In this document: positions 18,101-26,024 of the stretch, piece by piece
How positions within the stretch are numbered: position 1 is the first letter of the stretch
Layout: every line of letters begins with the position of its first letter
NCBI GenBank assembly: GCA_964538025.1
Contig: CAZICZ010000006.1
Coordinates: 62,001 to 126,000, forward strand
DNA from: UBA5078 sp964538025
GTDB lineage: Bacteria; Pseudomonadota; Gammaproteobacteria; Pseudomonadales; Pseudohongiellaceae
Direction: 5' to 3'
DNA length: 64,000 nt
Notes under the pieces: model-generated
What the model saw: only the letters and a program-made list of their open reading frames with translations
Databases searched by the model: none
What the model was told of the DNA's origin: nothing
Made by a program: the position numbers and the translations under genes

Positions 18101-18506
18101 TGGCAAAGTGGACTTGGCGGGGATGTCGGATATTGCGCTGTGGCTGGAAGAGGCCATTGTGTATCTGGCAAACCGCGATCAACCCTTGCGGGCAACGCTG
18201 AGCAAGGCGCCTGTCAGAGCACCTCAGGCCGCCTCGGGTGCGCGAGCCGCATCACTGGGAACGATTCCGGAGTTCAATTACAGCGGCGATGGTGTGCAAA
18301 TTTCCGGAGTGACACCCGGTGGAGCCGCGGAGGAAGCTGGCCTCGAGGCGGGAGACATCCTGCTGCAATTTGACGAGACCGTGCTGACAGATCTACAGCA
18401 TTATTCCAACCTGATTCGCGAAGCTGCGCCCGGCGATGAGGTGGTAATCACTCTTCGACGAGGGACAGAGGTGCTTCAGCGGCGGGTCGTTCTCAAAGCG
18501 CGTTGA
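15183..18506 (+). CDS. Secreted M1-M28-PDZ fusion metallopeptidase
   Basis: A large secreted protein of about 1107 residues that joins two unrelated zinc peptidases. Residues 1-31 look like a signal peptide (ending PPVYAQ). An M1 gluzincin domain follows, with HEILH at 306-310 and the third ligand Glu at 328 in NWSEGLTAYL. An M28 aminopeptidase domain then has GAHYDHLG (His 817), GADDNASG (Asp 833-834), SGEEQG and a C-terminal HTDYHRPSD. A PDZ domain fills the last ~90 residues (SGVTPGGAAEEAGLEAGDIL). The start is uncertain: TTG 15183 gives a good signal peptide but no clear ribosome-binding site, and it sits 4 bases after the stop of the propeller gene, so reinitiation is likely. It probably degrades peptides outside the inner membrane. 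Confidence 0.85.
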   Translation: MRNLSLRRWCLRHLQGILVFLLAGVFPPVYAQSALHHDIRVLLSPHTSHMEVSDTITLPESLQNARELTFSLNAALTLHDMSGDGFSIEREGSTVLDNVADAGRDIAPSTQYRLRLTQPGSPITFHYSGTINSNIQQLSAEYAQSFSSTTGIIAPQGVYLDHSTVWLPDFSAGLMRFELQVDFAEGASQWLSVSQGDLLDSNHWQSTSPMEEVYLVAGNFALYETESDGVSLQAYLRQEDPNLATRYLDATARYLALYEEMLGEYPFSKFALVENFWETGYGMPSFTLLGEQIIRFPFILETSYPHEILHNWWGNSVFPDYDTGNWSEGLTAYLADHLFQEMDNAGPEYRKDMLGRYRSAVSESADFPLRDFTSRNSAATQAVGYGKTLMLWHMLRMELGDALFLQGLRTLYEQRQFQRTGYAEIEALFSSLSGKDLTPFFAQWVQRTGAPELSVAVTAAAERAELVLTQTQNEDVYTLKVPVALFYEGEETARIIQVAMSDRRATVPIDEFSRLQAVVVDPRFDVFRRLDATEMPPTLRQLFGAEKIQFIIPQENRAQWIAMAEFFSADPAISASLVNEEEFEGLPIDQSVWILGRSNVAREFIEAAVEDYGVRFSEAGLSMLGSELPFANRSTVLTAAHPQNAELTLGWIHADSLAAMPGLTEKLPHYGKYSYLSFIGNEPSNDVKGQWESPESPLLWRRPALADALTLAPLPELPPLAVLPPKYLPSGFAHHIDTLASANMEGRGLASEGLGRAADYIEAQFNAIGLQAPESGVRQRWQAQGSDGTGQTGINLVGLIPGTDEALRDAPLVVGAHYDHLGVQGADTYPGADDNASGVALLLEVARTLNRAFTPRRPIMFVAFSGEEQGLLGSRAFVATPPAPTTRQSLFAMINLDSVGRLEGRPLQVFGSESAYEWPFMAQGIGFTIGVASQFPAQSIAGSDHVSFLEAGIPAIHLFSGLHTDYHRPSDTPGKVDLAGMSDIALWLEEAIVYLANRDQPLRATLSKAPVRAPQAASGARAASLGTIPEFNYSGDGVQISGVTPGGAAEEAGLEAGDILLQFDETVLTDLQHYSNLIREAAPGDEVVITLRRGTEVLQRRVVLKAR

Positions 18507-18523
18507 CCGCTCAGTCCACCATG

Positions 18524-18676
18524 TTAGGGCAGAAAGAAATACAACAGCCCTATCACGAAGCCAAAGCTTGCCAGAACGAAAACACTCTTCATGAGGAATC
18601 CGCCACCGCCGCGACGTCGGTACTGGTAATCCTCTTCGATGAAGATAGGATTGTATCGTTTCTTGAATAAACGCAT
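18524..18676 (-). CDS. Small one-helix membrane protein (50 residues)
   Basis: An ATG-started frame of 51 codons on the minus strand, in the gap between the peptidase and DUF5916 genes. The translation starts MRLFKKRYNPIFIEEDYQYR. A glycine-rich turn (RRGGGGF) follows, then a hydrophobic helix (SVFVLASFGFVIGLLYFF), ending FLP. A basic and aromatic N-terminal tail with one C-terminal membrane helix is typical of small tail-anchored inner-membrane proteins. The ribosome-binding site is weak (ACGAGC). I do not recognise a family. It ends 18 bases from the convergent peptidase stop. Confidence 0.55.
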   Translation of the reverse strand: MRLFKKRYNPIFIEEDYQYRRRGGGGFLMKSVFVLASFGFVIGLLYFFLP

Positions 18677-18915
18677 CGTGAGCTCGTCCAACAACGGTGA
18701 ATGACAGCAGCTCTATTTAACGTGTGATGAGGGCCATCTCGCTGCGTGAAACATGGCAATTCGCCGAGCAATTGTGATGAATTGTGGCAGGCATTGCCCA
18801 GGGGAGCGCTTCTCACTTATTGTTGGCCGCTGATGTAATTCATCGGTCACGCACTGGCCTCCGATGTCGTCTTGACGCAGTACCCTGACAATCACAATAA
18901 CAGAGTGACGTTCCC

Positions 18916-21306
18916 ATGAAGTATTTCCCTTCTGCCTTCAATCGGGCGGCGATCGTGCTTCCTTTTTGCTTTCACGGCGCACTTTACGCCCAGGACAATG
19001 CGAACGAGAATCTTCGCTTGACTCGCATTCCGCAGGCGGAGGCTCAGATCAGTCTCGATGGTGTGCTGGATGAGCCGGTATGGCAACGTGTGCCGGTGAT
19101 CGACAATATGCGCGTCATTCAGCCCGACACGCTTGCACAGGCCTCACTCGAAACGCATACGCGCATTTTCTACAACGCGCGCGGGCTTTACGTGGGCGTG
19201 ATGAATTTTCAGGATCCGGCCACCCTGGTGGCTCGCATGAGTTCGCGTGATGCCGGGGTGCAGCGAGATGGCTTCATTCTGTCGGTGGACCCGTCCGGAC
19301 AGGGGCTTTACGGGTATTTTTTGCGCATCAATCTCGGCGGCACATTCTCCGACGGCACTATTCTGCCCGAGCGCCAGATCAATCGGCAGTGGGATGGTCC
19401 CTGGAATGCCGTTACCAAGGAAGTCGAGAACGGGTGGGTGGCGGAGATATTCGTGCCGTGGTCGATGATGTCTCTGCCCGCCGGTGGCGAGACCCGCACG
19501 ATTGGTTTGTACACCGAGCGCATGGTGGCAAGCATGGCCGAAACATGGTCCTGGCCCGCGCTGCCAGACACGGCGGGCAAATATCTCTCGGCCTTCCAGA
19601 AATACGAACTCAGCGGAGTTAACCCCGCGACCCAGTTCACCTTCTACCCCTACACGTCCGCCAGTTATGACAATCTGAAAAAAACCTCAGAGGCCCGCGT
19701 CGGTGCCGATCTCTATTGGCGGCCCACGTCGAACATGCAGTTATCTGCCACACTGAATCCTGATTTCGGCACGGTGGAGTCCGATGACGTGGTCGTCAAT
19801 CTTGGCGCCTTTGAAACCTATTTCGAAGAAAAGCGGACCTTCTTTCTGGAGGGGCAGGACATCTTCAATACCTCACCTCGCGACGCGCGCGGACGGGGCA
19901 GTCCCACCACCCTTCTCAATACCCGTCGCATTGGACGTCAGGCGAGCTATCGCGTCCCAAGCGGCGTAAAGGTGATTGCCACAGACCTCAGCCGACCGAG
20001 CGAATTGCTCGGCGCCATGAAACTCACCGGGCAAAGCGGCAACTGGCGCTACGGGACGCTGCTGGCGGCAGAGGATGATTCCGAGTTGCGCGGCACCGCG
20101 GCCGATGGCTCCCGGGTGACCTTAGAGGCGCAGGGGCGCGACTTTGCCATTGGGCGCGTGCTTTACGAGGACACCAGCGTGGGAGGGCGCCGCAGTATCG
20201 GCTGGTTTGGCGGGACGCTTTCACATCCGGATCGGGATGCCACCGTTAACGGCATCGACATGCACCTCTTCTCCGCCGACTCCCGTCTTGAGTGGGACGG
20301 TCAGCTGGTGCATAGCGATGTCCAGGGTGTGACGGGCAAGGGAGCTTACTTCGATCTGGACTTCAGACCGGACCGCGGGCTGCAGCACACGCTGACCGGC
20401 ACCTATCTGGATGACACGGTAGAGTTGAACGATGTGGGTTTTCTGCAGCGCAATGATCTGGTGCAACTGGATTACCGCTTTGGCAAAACCGAATCGAATC
20501 TGCCCGGTTTGCGCACACGCAACCGGTCTATTCAGTTGGTGAACCAGTGGAATACGGACGGACGCCCAGTGCGTCTGGGGGTATTCGTCGGGCAGGGCCT
20601 GAGTTTTCTCAATAACGCGTCCTTCAATACCCAGCTGCGCTACTTCCCGGCACGGGTAGACGATCGCCTAAGCCGCGGCAATGGCACCTTCAAGATTCCG
20701 GAGCGCTGGTCTTTCGACATGTTCTGGCGCAGCGATCGCTCCCGCCCCATTTCCATCGGGGCCGGCCTGGAGCTGGGGCAAGAGGATCTCGGGGATGCCC
20801 GCGTCAGCTATAACTCCGGCCTCACGTGGCAACCCAACGACCGGTTTTCTCTCGACGCCAACCTTAGATATGTCGATACCGACGGTTGGCTGATCCATCA
20901 GGGCAACGGGCGCATGACGAGCTTTGAATCCAATGAATGGTCGCCGCGCCTGGAGATGGACTATTTCATTACGGCCAAACAGCAGCTGCGCTTCAGTATG
21001 CAGTACACCGGTATCAAGGCCTACGAAAGCGGGTTCTATCAGGTGAATCCTCTGGGCGTGAAGGGGCTGGTCAACACAGGCAAGGTGACCAGCGATTCTG
21101 ACAATTTCACGGTCAGCAGGATGAGCTTTCAGGCGCGATACCGCTGGGAAATCGCCCCCTTGTCCGACGTGTTTTTTGTCTACACCCGGGGCGGCAACCT
21201 GCCAGGGAACCCTCGCGACGATTATTTTGGCCTTTTTGAGCAGGCCTGGGGCGAACCCGTCGTGGACAGCTGGATTGTGAAACTGCGCTATCGTCTGGGC
21301 AGCTGA
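18916..21306 (+). CDS. DUF5916 outer-membrane protein with N-terminal CBM9-like domain
   Basis: Exported 796-residue protein. After a signal peptide (cleavage after LYAQ, about residue 27) comes a carbohydrate-binding-module-9-like domain recognisable by ISLDGVLDEPVWQRVP. The DUF5916 region then has the family-typical NPDFGTVESDD and FFLEGQDIF stretches. The remainder alternates short polar and aromatic strands and ends in LRYRLGS, consistent with an outer-membrane beta-barrel. The function of DUF5916 proteins is not established; glycan or lipid binding is often assumed. A second member lies at 31975. The ribosome-binding site is weak. Its only same-strand neighbour is a glycerophosphodiesterase, 83 bases downstream. 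Confidence 0.85.
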   Translation: MKYFPSAFNRAAIVLPFCFHGALYAQDNANENLRLTRIPQAEAQISLDGVLDEPVWQRVPVIDNMRVIQPDTLAQASLETHTRIFYNARGLYVGVMNFQDPATLVARMSSRDAGVQRDGFILSVDPSGQGLYGYFLRINLGGTFSDGTILPERQINRQWDGPWNAVTKEVENGWVAEIFVPWSMMSLPAGGETRTIGLYTERMVASMAETWSWPALPDTAGKYLSAFQKYELSGVNPATQFTFYPYTSASYDNLKKTSEARVGADLYWRPTSNMQLSATLNPDFGTVESDDVVVNLGAFETYFEEKRTFFLEGQDIFNTSPRDARGRGSPTTLLNTRRIGRQASYRVPSGVKVIATDLSRPSELLGAMKLTGQSGNWRYGTLLAAEDDSELRGTAADGSRVTLEAQGRDFAIGRVLYEDTSVGGRRSIGWFGGTLSHPDRDATVNGIDMHLFSADSRLEWDGQLVHSDVQGVTGKGAYFDLDFRPDRGLQHTLTGTYLDDTVELNDVGFLQRNDLVQLDYRFGKTESNLPGLRTRNRSIQLVNQWNTDGRPVRLGVFVGQGLSFLNNASFNTQLRYFPARVDDRLSRGNGTFKIPERWSFDMFWRSDRSRPISIGAGLELGQEDLGDARVSYNSGLTWQPNDRFSLDANLRYVDTDGWLIHQGNGRMTSFESNEWSPRLEMDYFITAKQQLRFSMQYTGIKAYESGFYQVNPLGVKGLVNTGKVTSDSDNFTVSRMSFQARYRWEIAPLSDVFFVYTRGGNLPGNPRDDYFGLFEQAWGEPVVDSWIVKLRYRLGS

Positions 21307-21389
21307 GCCCGTGCTGGCGTGTCATGGCGATGTCACGGGCAGAAATTAGGATAAGATACTCCCACTTCATGCCAGCAAAAGGATACCCC

Positions 21390-22439
21390 ATGCCCGCCTG
21401 GACACTCTTCTCAACCCTCCGCTTTGGAGTGCTTGTCATGTCTGTTGCCATCACTTCCCTGTCGTCGCAGTCCCTCTCCGCCCAGAGCGGCAACAAAATT
21501 GTTGTGGCGCATCGCGGGGCAAGCGGCTATCTGCCCGAGCATACGCTGCCTGCCAAGGCCATGGCGTATGCCATGGGTGCGGATTACGTCGAGCAGGATG
21601 TCGTGATGACCAAAGACGATCAGTTGATCGTTATCCATGACGACACACTCAATCGCACGACCGATGTCGCCGAGAAATTCCCCGGCAGGGCACGGGCCGA
21701 CGGCGAGTATTACGCGATTGACTTTACACTGGCCGAGATTCTGACCCTGAACGTGACCGAAGGCTTTACGGTCGAAGACGGTCAAAAACAGCAGATCTAT
21801 CCCGCGCGTTTCCCCATGGGTGCCTCCACGTTCAAGATCCACACGCTTGCGCAGGAAATCGAATTTGTCCAAGGGCTCAACAAGGCCACGGGGCGCGATG
21901 TAGGTATCTATCCGGAAATCAAATCACCCGCCTTCCATCTGGCCGAGGGCAAAGATCTGGGGCGTGCCGTCATCGCCACGCTCAAGCACTACGGTTATAC
22001 CCAAAAAAGCGACAAAGTCTTTGTCCAGACCTTCGATTTCACCGAGCTCAAACGCCTTCATGACGAGATATTGCCGGAGGCGGGCATCAGCCTGTCACTC
22101 GTCCAGCTGGTGGACGGGGGAGACGATAACGCGTGGATGCAAACGGCGGAGGGCATTCGTGAAATCGCCCGTTATGCGGATGGGCTCGGGCCGGAAAAGT
22201 CCATGATTGTCGATCGAGACTCCCCCGCGGGTGCGCCAGTGATCAGCTCGCTGGTCGAGTATGCGCACGCCAATGGCCTGCAGGTTCACCCCTACACCTT
22301 CCGTCTGGATCCGGGGCAGGTTCCGGCCTATGCCACCAGTTTCGAGCACATGCTGCAGATTTTCTATGATGAGGCTGGTGTCGACGGGGTGTTTACCGAT
22401 TTTCCTGACCGGGCGGTCGAATTTCTGCGGAACCGATAG
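21390..22439 (+). CDS. glpQ: Periplasmic glycerophosphodiester phosphodiesterase
   Basis: Hydrolyses deacylated phospholipids (glycerophosphodiesters) to glycerol 3-phosphate and the alcohol. The 349-residue protein has a signal peptide ending in SLSAQS. The GDPD catalytic motifs are AHRGASGYLPEHT, then EQDVVMTKDDQLIVIHDDTL with the second histidine, then PEIKSP for a metal-binding glutamate. This is the GlpQ (periplasmic) type rather than cytoplasmic UgpQ. I chose ATG 21390, with AAGGAT six bases upstream; earlier in-frame ATGs at 21324 and 21369 lack one. It ends just before a terminator hairpin. It could act on products of the phospholipase A encoded at 54729. Confidence 0.9.
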   Translation: MPAWTLFSTLRFGVLVMSVAITSLSSQSLSAQSGNKIVVAHRGASGYLPEHTLPAKAMAYAMGADYVEQDVVMTKDDQLIVIHDDTLNRTTDVAEKFPGRARADGEYYAIDFTLAEILTLNVTEGFTVEDGQKQQIYPARFPMGASTFKIHTLAQEIEFVQGLNKATGRDVGIYPEIKSPAFHLAEGKDLGRAVIATLKHYGYTQKSDKVFVQTFDFTELKRLHDEILPEAGISLSLVQLVDGGDDNAWMQTAEGIREIARYADGLGPEKSMIVDRDSPAGAPVISSLVEYAHANGLQVHPYTFRLDPGQVPAYATSFEHMLQIFYDEAGVDGVFTDFPDRAVEFLRNR

Positions 22440-22454
22440 TCTTCCTCGCACCTC

Positions 22455-22480
22455 TTTGCCGGGCACTGTCCCGGCAAATT
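22455..22480 (+). terminator. Hairpin terminator after glpQ
   Basis: TTTGCCGGG (22455-22463) pairs perfectly with CCCGGCAAA (22470-22478) around a six-base loop, 15 bases after the glpQ stop. Only a short T run follows, so termination may be incomplete. Confidence 0.7.
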
Positions 22481-22485
22481 TCTCC

Positions 22486-22547
22486 CGCACACTTCCCCCG
22501 CACACTTCCCCCGCACACTTCCCCCGCACACCTCCCTCGCACATCCC
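22486..22547. repeat. 13-base tandem repeat (4.8 copies)
   Basis: The unit CGCACACTTCCCC occurs three times exactly (22486-22524), once with three changes (22525-22537), and once more truncated (22538-22547). The complementary strand shows four regularly spaced G-runs of 5, 5, 5 and 3, separated by AAGTGTGC. It lies between the glpQ terminator and the deaD promoter and codes for nothing convincing. Confidence 0.9.
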
Positions 22548-22575
22548 GCCCTATGCGCCTTGAGTTGAATTGACG

Positions 22576-22581
22576 TATAAT
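22576..22581 (+). promoter_or_regulatory. Probable -10 box of the deaD promoter
   Basis: A perfect TATAAT lies about 95 bases before the deaD start. No good -35 box is visible at the right spacing. The untranslated leader of roughly 85 bases would fit cold-shock or autoregulated control of DeaD-type helicases, but this is inference. Confidence 0.4.
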
Positions 22582-22674
22582 CGCCGCCCGTTTGATTTTG
22601 CAGCTGCACAACCGCCTTCTGTTTCATCCGAACGTCTTACTCGTCCATCAGCGTTACCACCACAAGGCCCGAAC

Positions 22675-24939
22675 ATGTCATCCAGTACCCGTCCGGAACT
22701 CAGCTTTGCTGAGCTCGACCTGCCCCAATTCCTGCAGGCTACCCTGAGCAAAGTGGGGTATGAAAAACCCTCCCCGATCCAGCAGGCGACAATCCCTGTC
22801 CTGTTGCAGGGAAAAGACGTAGTCGGCATGGCGCAGACGGGGACAGGGAAAACCGCCGCCTTTGCATTGCCCATTCTGGCGCATATCGATCTGAGCGTCG
22901 CCCGCACCCAGGCACTGGTGCTGTGTCCGACCCGTGAGCTGGCGATTCAGGTGGCGGAAGCCTTTCAGACCTATGCGGCCGGCATGCGCAATTTTCATGT
23001 GCTGCCCATTTATGGCGGTCAGGAGATGGGGCGGCAGCTGACCGGCCTGCGGCGCGGTCCGCAGGTTGTCGTGGGCACGCCCGGGCGTCTCCTTGATCAC
23101 CTCAAACGCAAAACAATTGACCTGAGTCAGCTGCGTACGCTCGTGCTGGATGAGGCTGACGAAATGCTCCGCATGGGTTTTATTGACGATGTCGAAGCCA
23201 TTCTGGAGAACACGCCGTCCTCCCGTCAGGTGGCCCTTTTCTCGGCCACGATGCCGGCGCCAATTCGTGCCGTGGCCGAAAAATACCTGAATGATCCACA
23301 AGAGATTCGCATCCAGAGCGCCATCTCCACCAACGAGGATATCGAGCAGTTTTACTGGTTGGTGCAGGGCACCAACAAGCTGGACGCGCTCACCCGCATT
23401 CTGGAAGTGGAAGACTTCGATGCCATGCTGATCTTTGTGAGGACGAAGACAAGCACGGTGGATCTCGCTGAGAAACTCAGTGCCCGTGGATTTGCTGCCT
23501 CGCCCCTGAACGGCGACATGAATCAGGCCATCCGCACGCGCACGGTGGAAATGTTGAAAAATGGCCAGCTGGATATTGTCGTGGCGACAGATGTCGCAGC
23601 GCGCGGACTGGATGTGGACCGTGTCAGTCACGTGATGAACTTCGACATTCCCTACGACGACGAAGCCTATGTCCATCGTATCGGGCGCACGGGCCGTGCA
23701 GGGCGTAGTGGAAAAGCCATTCTGTTTGTCGCGCCGCGTGAACGTCGACTGCTGGCTTCCATTGAAAAAACCACCCGCAAAAAGATCACGCAAATGGAGC
23801 TGCCCACGCGTGGCGAGCTGATCGAAAAACGCAGCGCCGCCTTCAAGGAAGGGATTGTTGAGACCATCCGTCACGGCAAGCTTGGCTTTTTCCATCAGCT
23901 GGTGTCCGAGTTGGTAAAAGAATGCGAATGTCCGCCCGAGGATGTCGCCGCGGCAATGGCCTACCTGTTGCAAAAAGACCGACCGCTCGAACCGCTCTTT
24001 CATGAAGAGGCGCCCGTGCAGAAAAGTAAACCCGCACGTTCAGCCAGTGCCGAGCAAAAAGAGCGACCTGCTCCCACCCCGCGCAAGACGCGTCGTCAGC
24101 CGACTGATACCGAGTTTGCACACGTGCTGGGAGAGACGGCTGACTTGTTTGAAGAACCGCCGAAAATGCAGCGCTTTGTGCATGATCCGGCAGACGATGG
24201 GCGCGCAAGACCCTTGCGCGATTATCCGGACATCCCGATGGAACGCTTCCGCATTCGTGTGGGGCATCAGGATGGCGTGACTCCTCGGGAAGTGGTGGGT
24301 GCGATCGCGAACGAAGCGGAAATTGAAGGCCGCTACATTGGGCATATCCGCATTTATGATGACTACGCCACCGTGGATCTCCCGGGAGGCATGCCGGCGG
24401 AGACCTTGCAGATATTGCAGAAAACCCATGTGTGTGGAAAGCCACTGATGATCGAATCGGTGGCCAAGTCACCTCGCGTCGCACCGCGTCCGGCCTCTCA
24501 TCAGCCGAAAGAGCCGCGTAAGGTGCAGCAAAAAGAAGCGCGCCCAGCGGCCGGCGATAGCAGAAAGGACGTGTTCAAAAAGGACGGTTTTAAAAAAGAA
24601 ACGTTCAAGAAATCGCCAAACCCCTCTCGAGGCGACGAGAAGGAGGCGCGACACAAGCGCCCGATGCGTGACACATCGTCCCCGTCCTTTAGCGGGAAGC
24701 CCGCTGGCGGGGAAAAAAGAAATGGCGGAAAATCCACGCGTGAAAAAACCGCCTATTCCGCTGTTGAGAGCACGGACATCACGCGGGAGGTGCTGGATCG
24801 CTTTCCCGATCTGGAATCTCCGGGCTACCGTGCTGCAAAACCTGCCGCCAAAGCCAAACCACGAAAAGAGCGCAGCAAGCGCACCGACAAAGACAAAGGC
24901 AAGCGCCGGTCACCGACGGTGAAACCCGTCAAGGGCTAA
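22675..24939 (+). CDS. deaD: DEAD-box RNA helicase, DeaD/CsdA type
   Basis: ATP-dependent RNA helicase of 754 residues, acting in ribosome assembly and mRNA turnover, especially in the cold. The Q motif is at the N-terminus (FAELDLPQFL), Walker A AQTGTGKT at 53-60, DEAD at 159-162 and SAT in LFSATMPAP. The helicase C domain ends with HRIGRTGRAGR. A DbpA-like RNA-binding domain follows (FRIRVGHQDGVTPREVVGAI). The last ~150 residues are a lysine- and arginine-rich low-complexity tail, as in CsdA. I chose ATG 22675 with AAGG seven bases upstream; the longer frame from 22570 would begin at the presumed promoter. Confidence 0.95.
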   Translation: MSSSTRPELSFAELDLPQFLQATLSKVGYEKPSPIQQATIPVLLQGKDVVGMAQTGTGKTAAFALPILAHIDLSVARTQALVLCPTRELAIQVAEAFQTYAAGMRNFHVLPIYGGQEMGRQLTGLRRGPQVVVGTPGRLLDHLKRKTIDLSQLRTLVLDEADEMLRMGFIDDVEAILENTPSSRQVALFSATMPAPIRAVAEKYLNDPQEIRIQSAISTNEDIEQFYWLVQGTNKLDALTRILEVEDFDAMLIFVRTKTSTVDLAEKLSARGFAASPLNGDMNQAIRTRTVEMLKNGQLDIVVATDVAARGLDVDRVSHVMNFDIPYDDEAYVHRIGRTGRAGRSGKAILFVAPRERRLLASIEKTTRKKITQMELPTRGELIEKRSAAFKEGIVETIRHGKLGFFHQLVSELVKECECPPEDVAAAMAYLLQKDRPLEPLFHEEAPVQKSKPARSASAEQKERPAPTPRKTRRQPTDTEFAHVLGETADLFEEPPKMQRFVHDPADDGRARPLRDYPDIPMERFRIRVGHQDGVTPREVVGAIANEAEIEGRYIGHIRIYDDYATVDLPGGMPAETLQILQKTHVCGKPLMIESVAKSPRVAPRPASHQPKEPRKVQQKEARPAAGDSRKDVFKKDGFKKETFKKSPNPSRGDEKEARHKRPMRDTSSPSFSGKPAGGEKRNGGKSTREKTAYSAVESTDITREVLDRFPDLESPGYRAAKPAAKAKPRKERSKRTDKDKGKRRSPTVKPVKG

Positions 24940-25001
24940 GGTGTCACTTCCCCGGGTCATCCCTTATACTGCGATGAGAAAAAATCGGGGGTGGAATACG
25001 G

Positions 25002-25955
25002 ATGAACCGGGTCTGCAAAAGACTATTCATGGGTGTGTGTTTGCTGGCAGCAACATTGAGTGCGGCGGCGGACCCCTTGTCGCCCCGCTACCAGGACCGT
25101 GATCAGGATCTGGTGGCGGACACTCCCGACGAGCCCGGTCGGTGGCGGGATCCCCGCATTCTGATTTTTGCTTACACCCCCGTCGAAGACCCCGCCCTGT
25201 ATTCCAAGGTGTGGGATGAATTCATTGATCACCTCGAAACTGTCACAGGCAAAGAGGTGCGTTTTTTCCCCGTGCAATCCAACGCCGCCCAGCTCGAAGC
25301 CATGCGGGCCGGGCGACTGCATGTGGCCGGGTTTAACACGGGATCTACGCCCGTTGCGGTGAACTGTGTCGGCTTTGTCCCCTTCGCCATGATGGCCGCC
25401 AAAGATGGCAGCTTCGGCTACCAGATGGAGATCATCACGGCGCCTGACAGTGGCATCACCCGCATTGAGGATCTGGCAGGCCGCACGCTGGCATTCACGT
25501 CCCCCACCTCCAACTCCGGCTTCAAGGCGCCCTCCGCGCTGCTGCGCTCCGAGTTCGGGTTTGAACCTGACCGTGACTACAAGACGGCCTATTCCGGAAG
25601 CCATGATAATTCCATCCTGGGCGTGGTGAACCGCGACTATGATGCCGCTGCCATTGCGAACGAAGTGTTGTTCCGGATGCTGGCGCGCGACGTGGTCACA
25701 GCGGCGCAATATCGCACGGTGTATCAGTCAGAATCGTTCCCCACCACTGGCTATGGGGTTGCCCATGATCTGCATCCTGCGCTGGCAGCCAAAATTCGCG
25801 AGGCCTTTTTCAGTTTTGACTGGGAGGGCAGCGCCTTGCAGCGGGAATTCGCTGATGCCGGCATGGAGCAATTCATCCCAATCACGTATCAGGAGCAGTG
25901 GGCCGTGGTGAGGACGATCGACGAAGCAACCAACACACGTTACAACTGTGACTGA
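25002..25955 (+). CDS. phnD: Phosphonate-type ABC transporter substrate-binding protein
   Basis: Periplasmic binding protein of 317 residues for phosphonates, phosphite or a related oxyanion ester. Signal peptide to about residue 23 (SAAADP). The body is PhnD-like: LIFAYTPVEDPALY, YSKVWDEFIDHLETVTG, the FNTGSTPVAVNCVGFVPF segment, and TSPTSNSGFKAPSALL for the anion-binding loop. It is the first gene of phnD-phnC-phnE-phnE and lies about 70 bases upstream of phnC. A TATACT at 24965-24970 may be part of its promoter, though without a clear -35. True ligand unknown: no C-P lyase or phosphonatase gene is in the window. Confidence 0.9.
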   Translation: MNRVCKRLFMGVCLLAATLSAAADPLSPRYQDRDQDLVADTPDEPGRWRDPRILIFAYTPVEDPALYSKVWDEFIDHLETVTGKEVRFFPVQSNAAQLEAMRAGRLHVAGFNTGSTPVAVNCVGFVPFAMMAAKDGSFGYQMEIITAPDSGITRIEDLAGRTLAFTSPTSNSGFKAPSALLRSEFGFEPDRDYKTAYSGSHDNSILGVVNRDYDAAAIANEVLFRMLARDVVTAAQYRTVYQSESFPTTGYGVAHDLHPALAAKIREAFFSFDWEGSALQREFADAGMEQFIPITYQEQWAVVRTIDEATNTRYNCD

Positions 25956-26024
25956 TCCGTCACTGCCATCATCTGATGTATGCCCTGTGACCCTGTTGGC
26001 CCTGGGCGGGCGAGGAAATGTTCC

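Noticed and set aside
22486..22547. CRISPR-like array
   Set aside because: Units of 13 bases follow each other directly with no spacers.
24940..25001. Pho box or full promoter upstream of phnD
   Set aside because: A TATACT is present, but no -35 or repeated CTGTCAT-like box could be found in the short gap.
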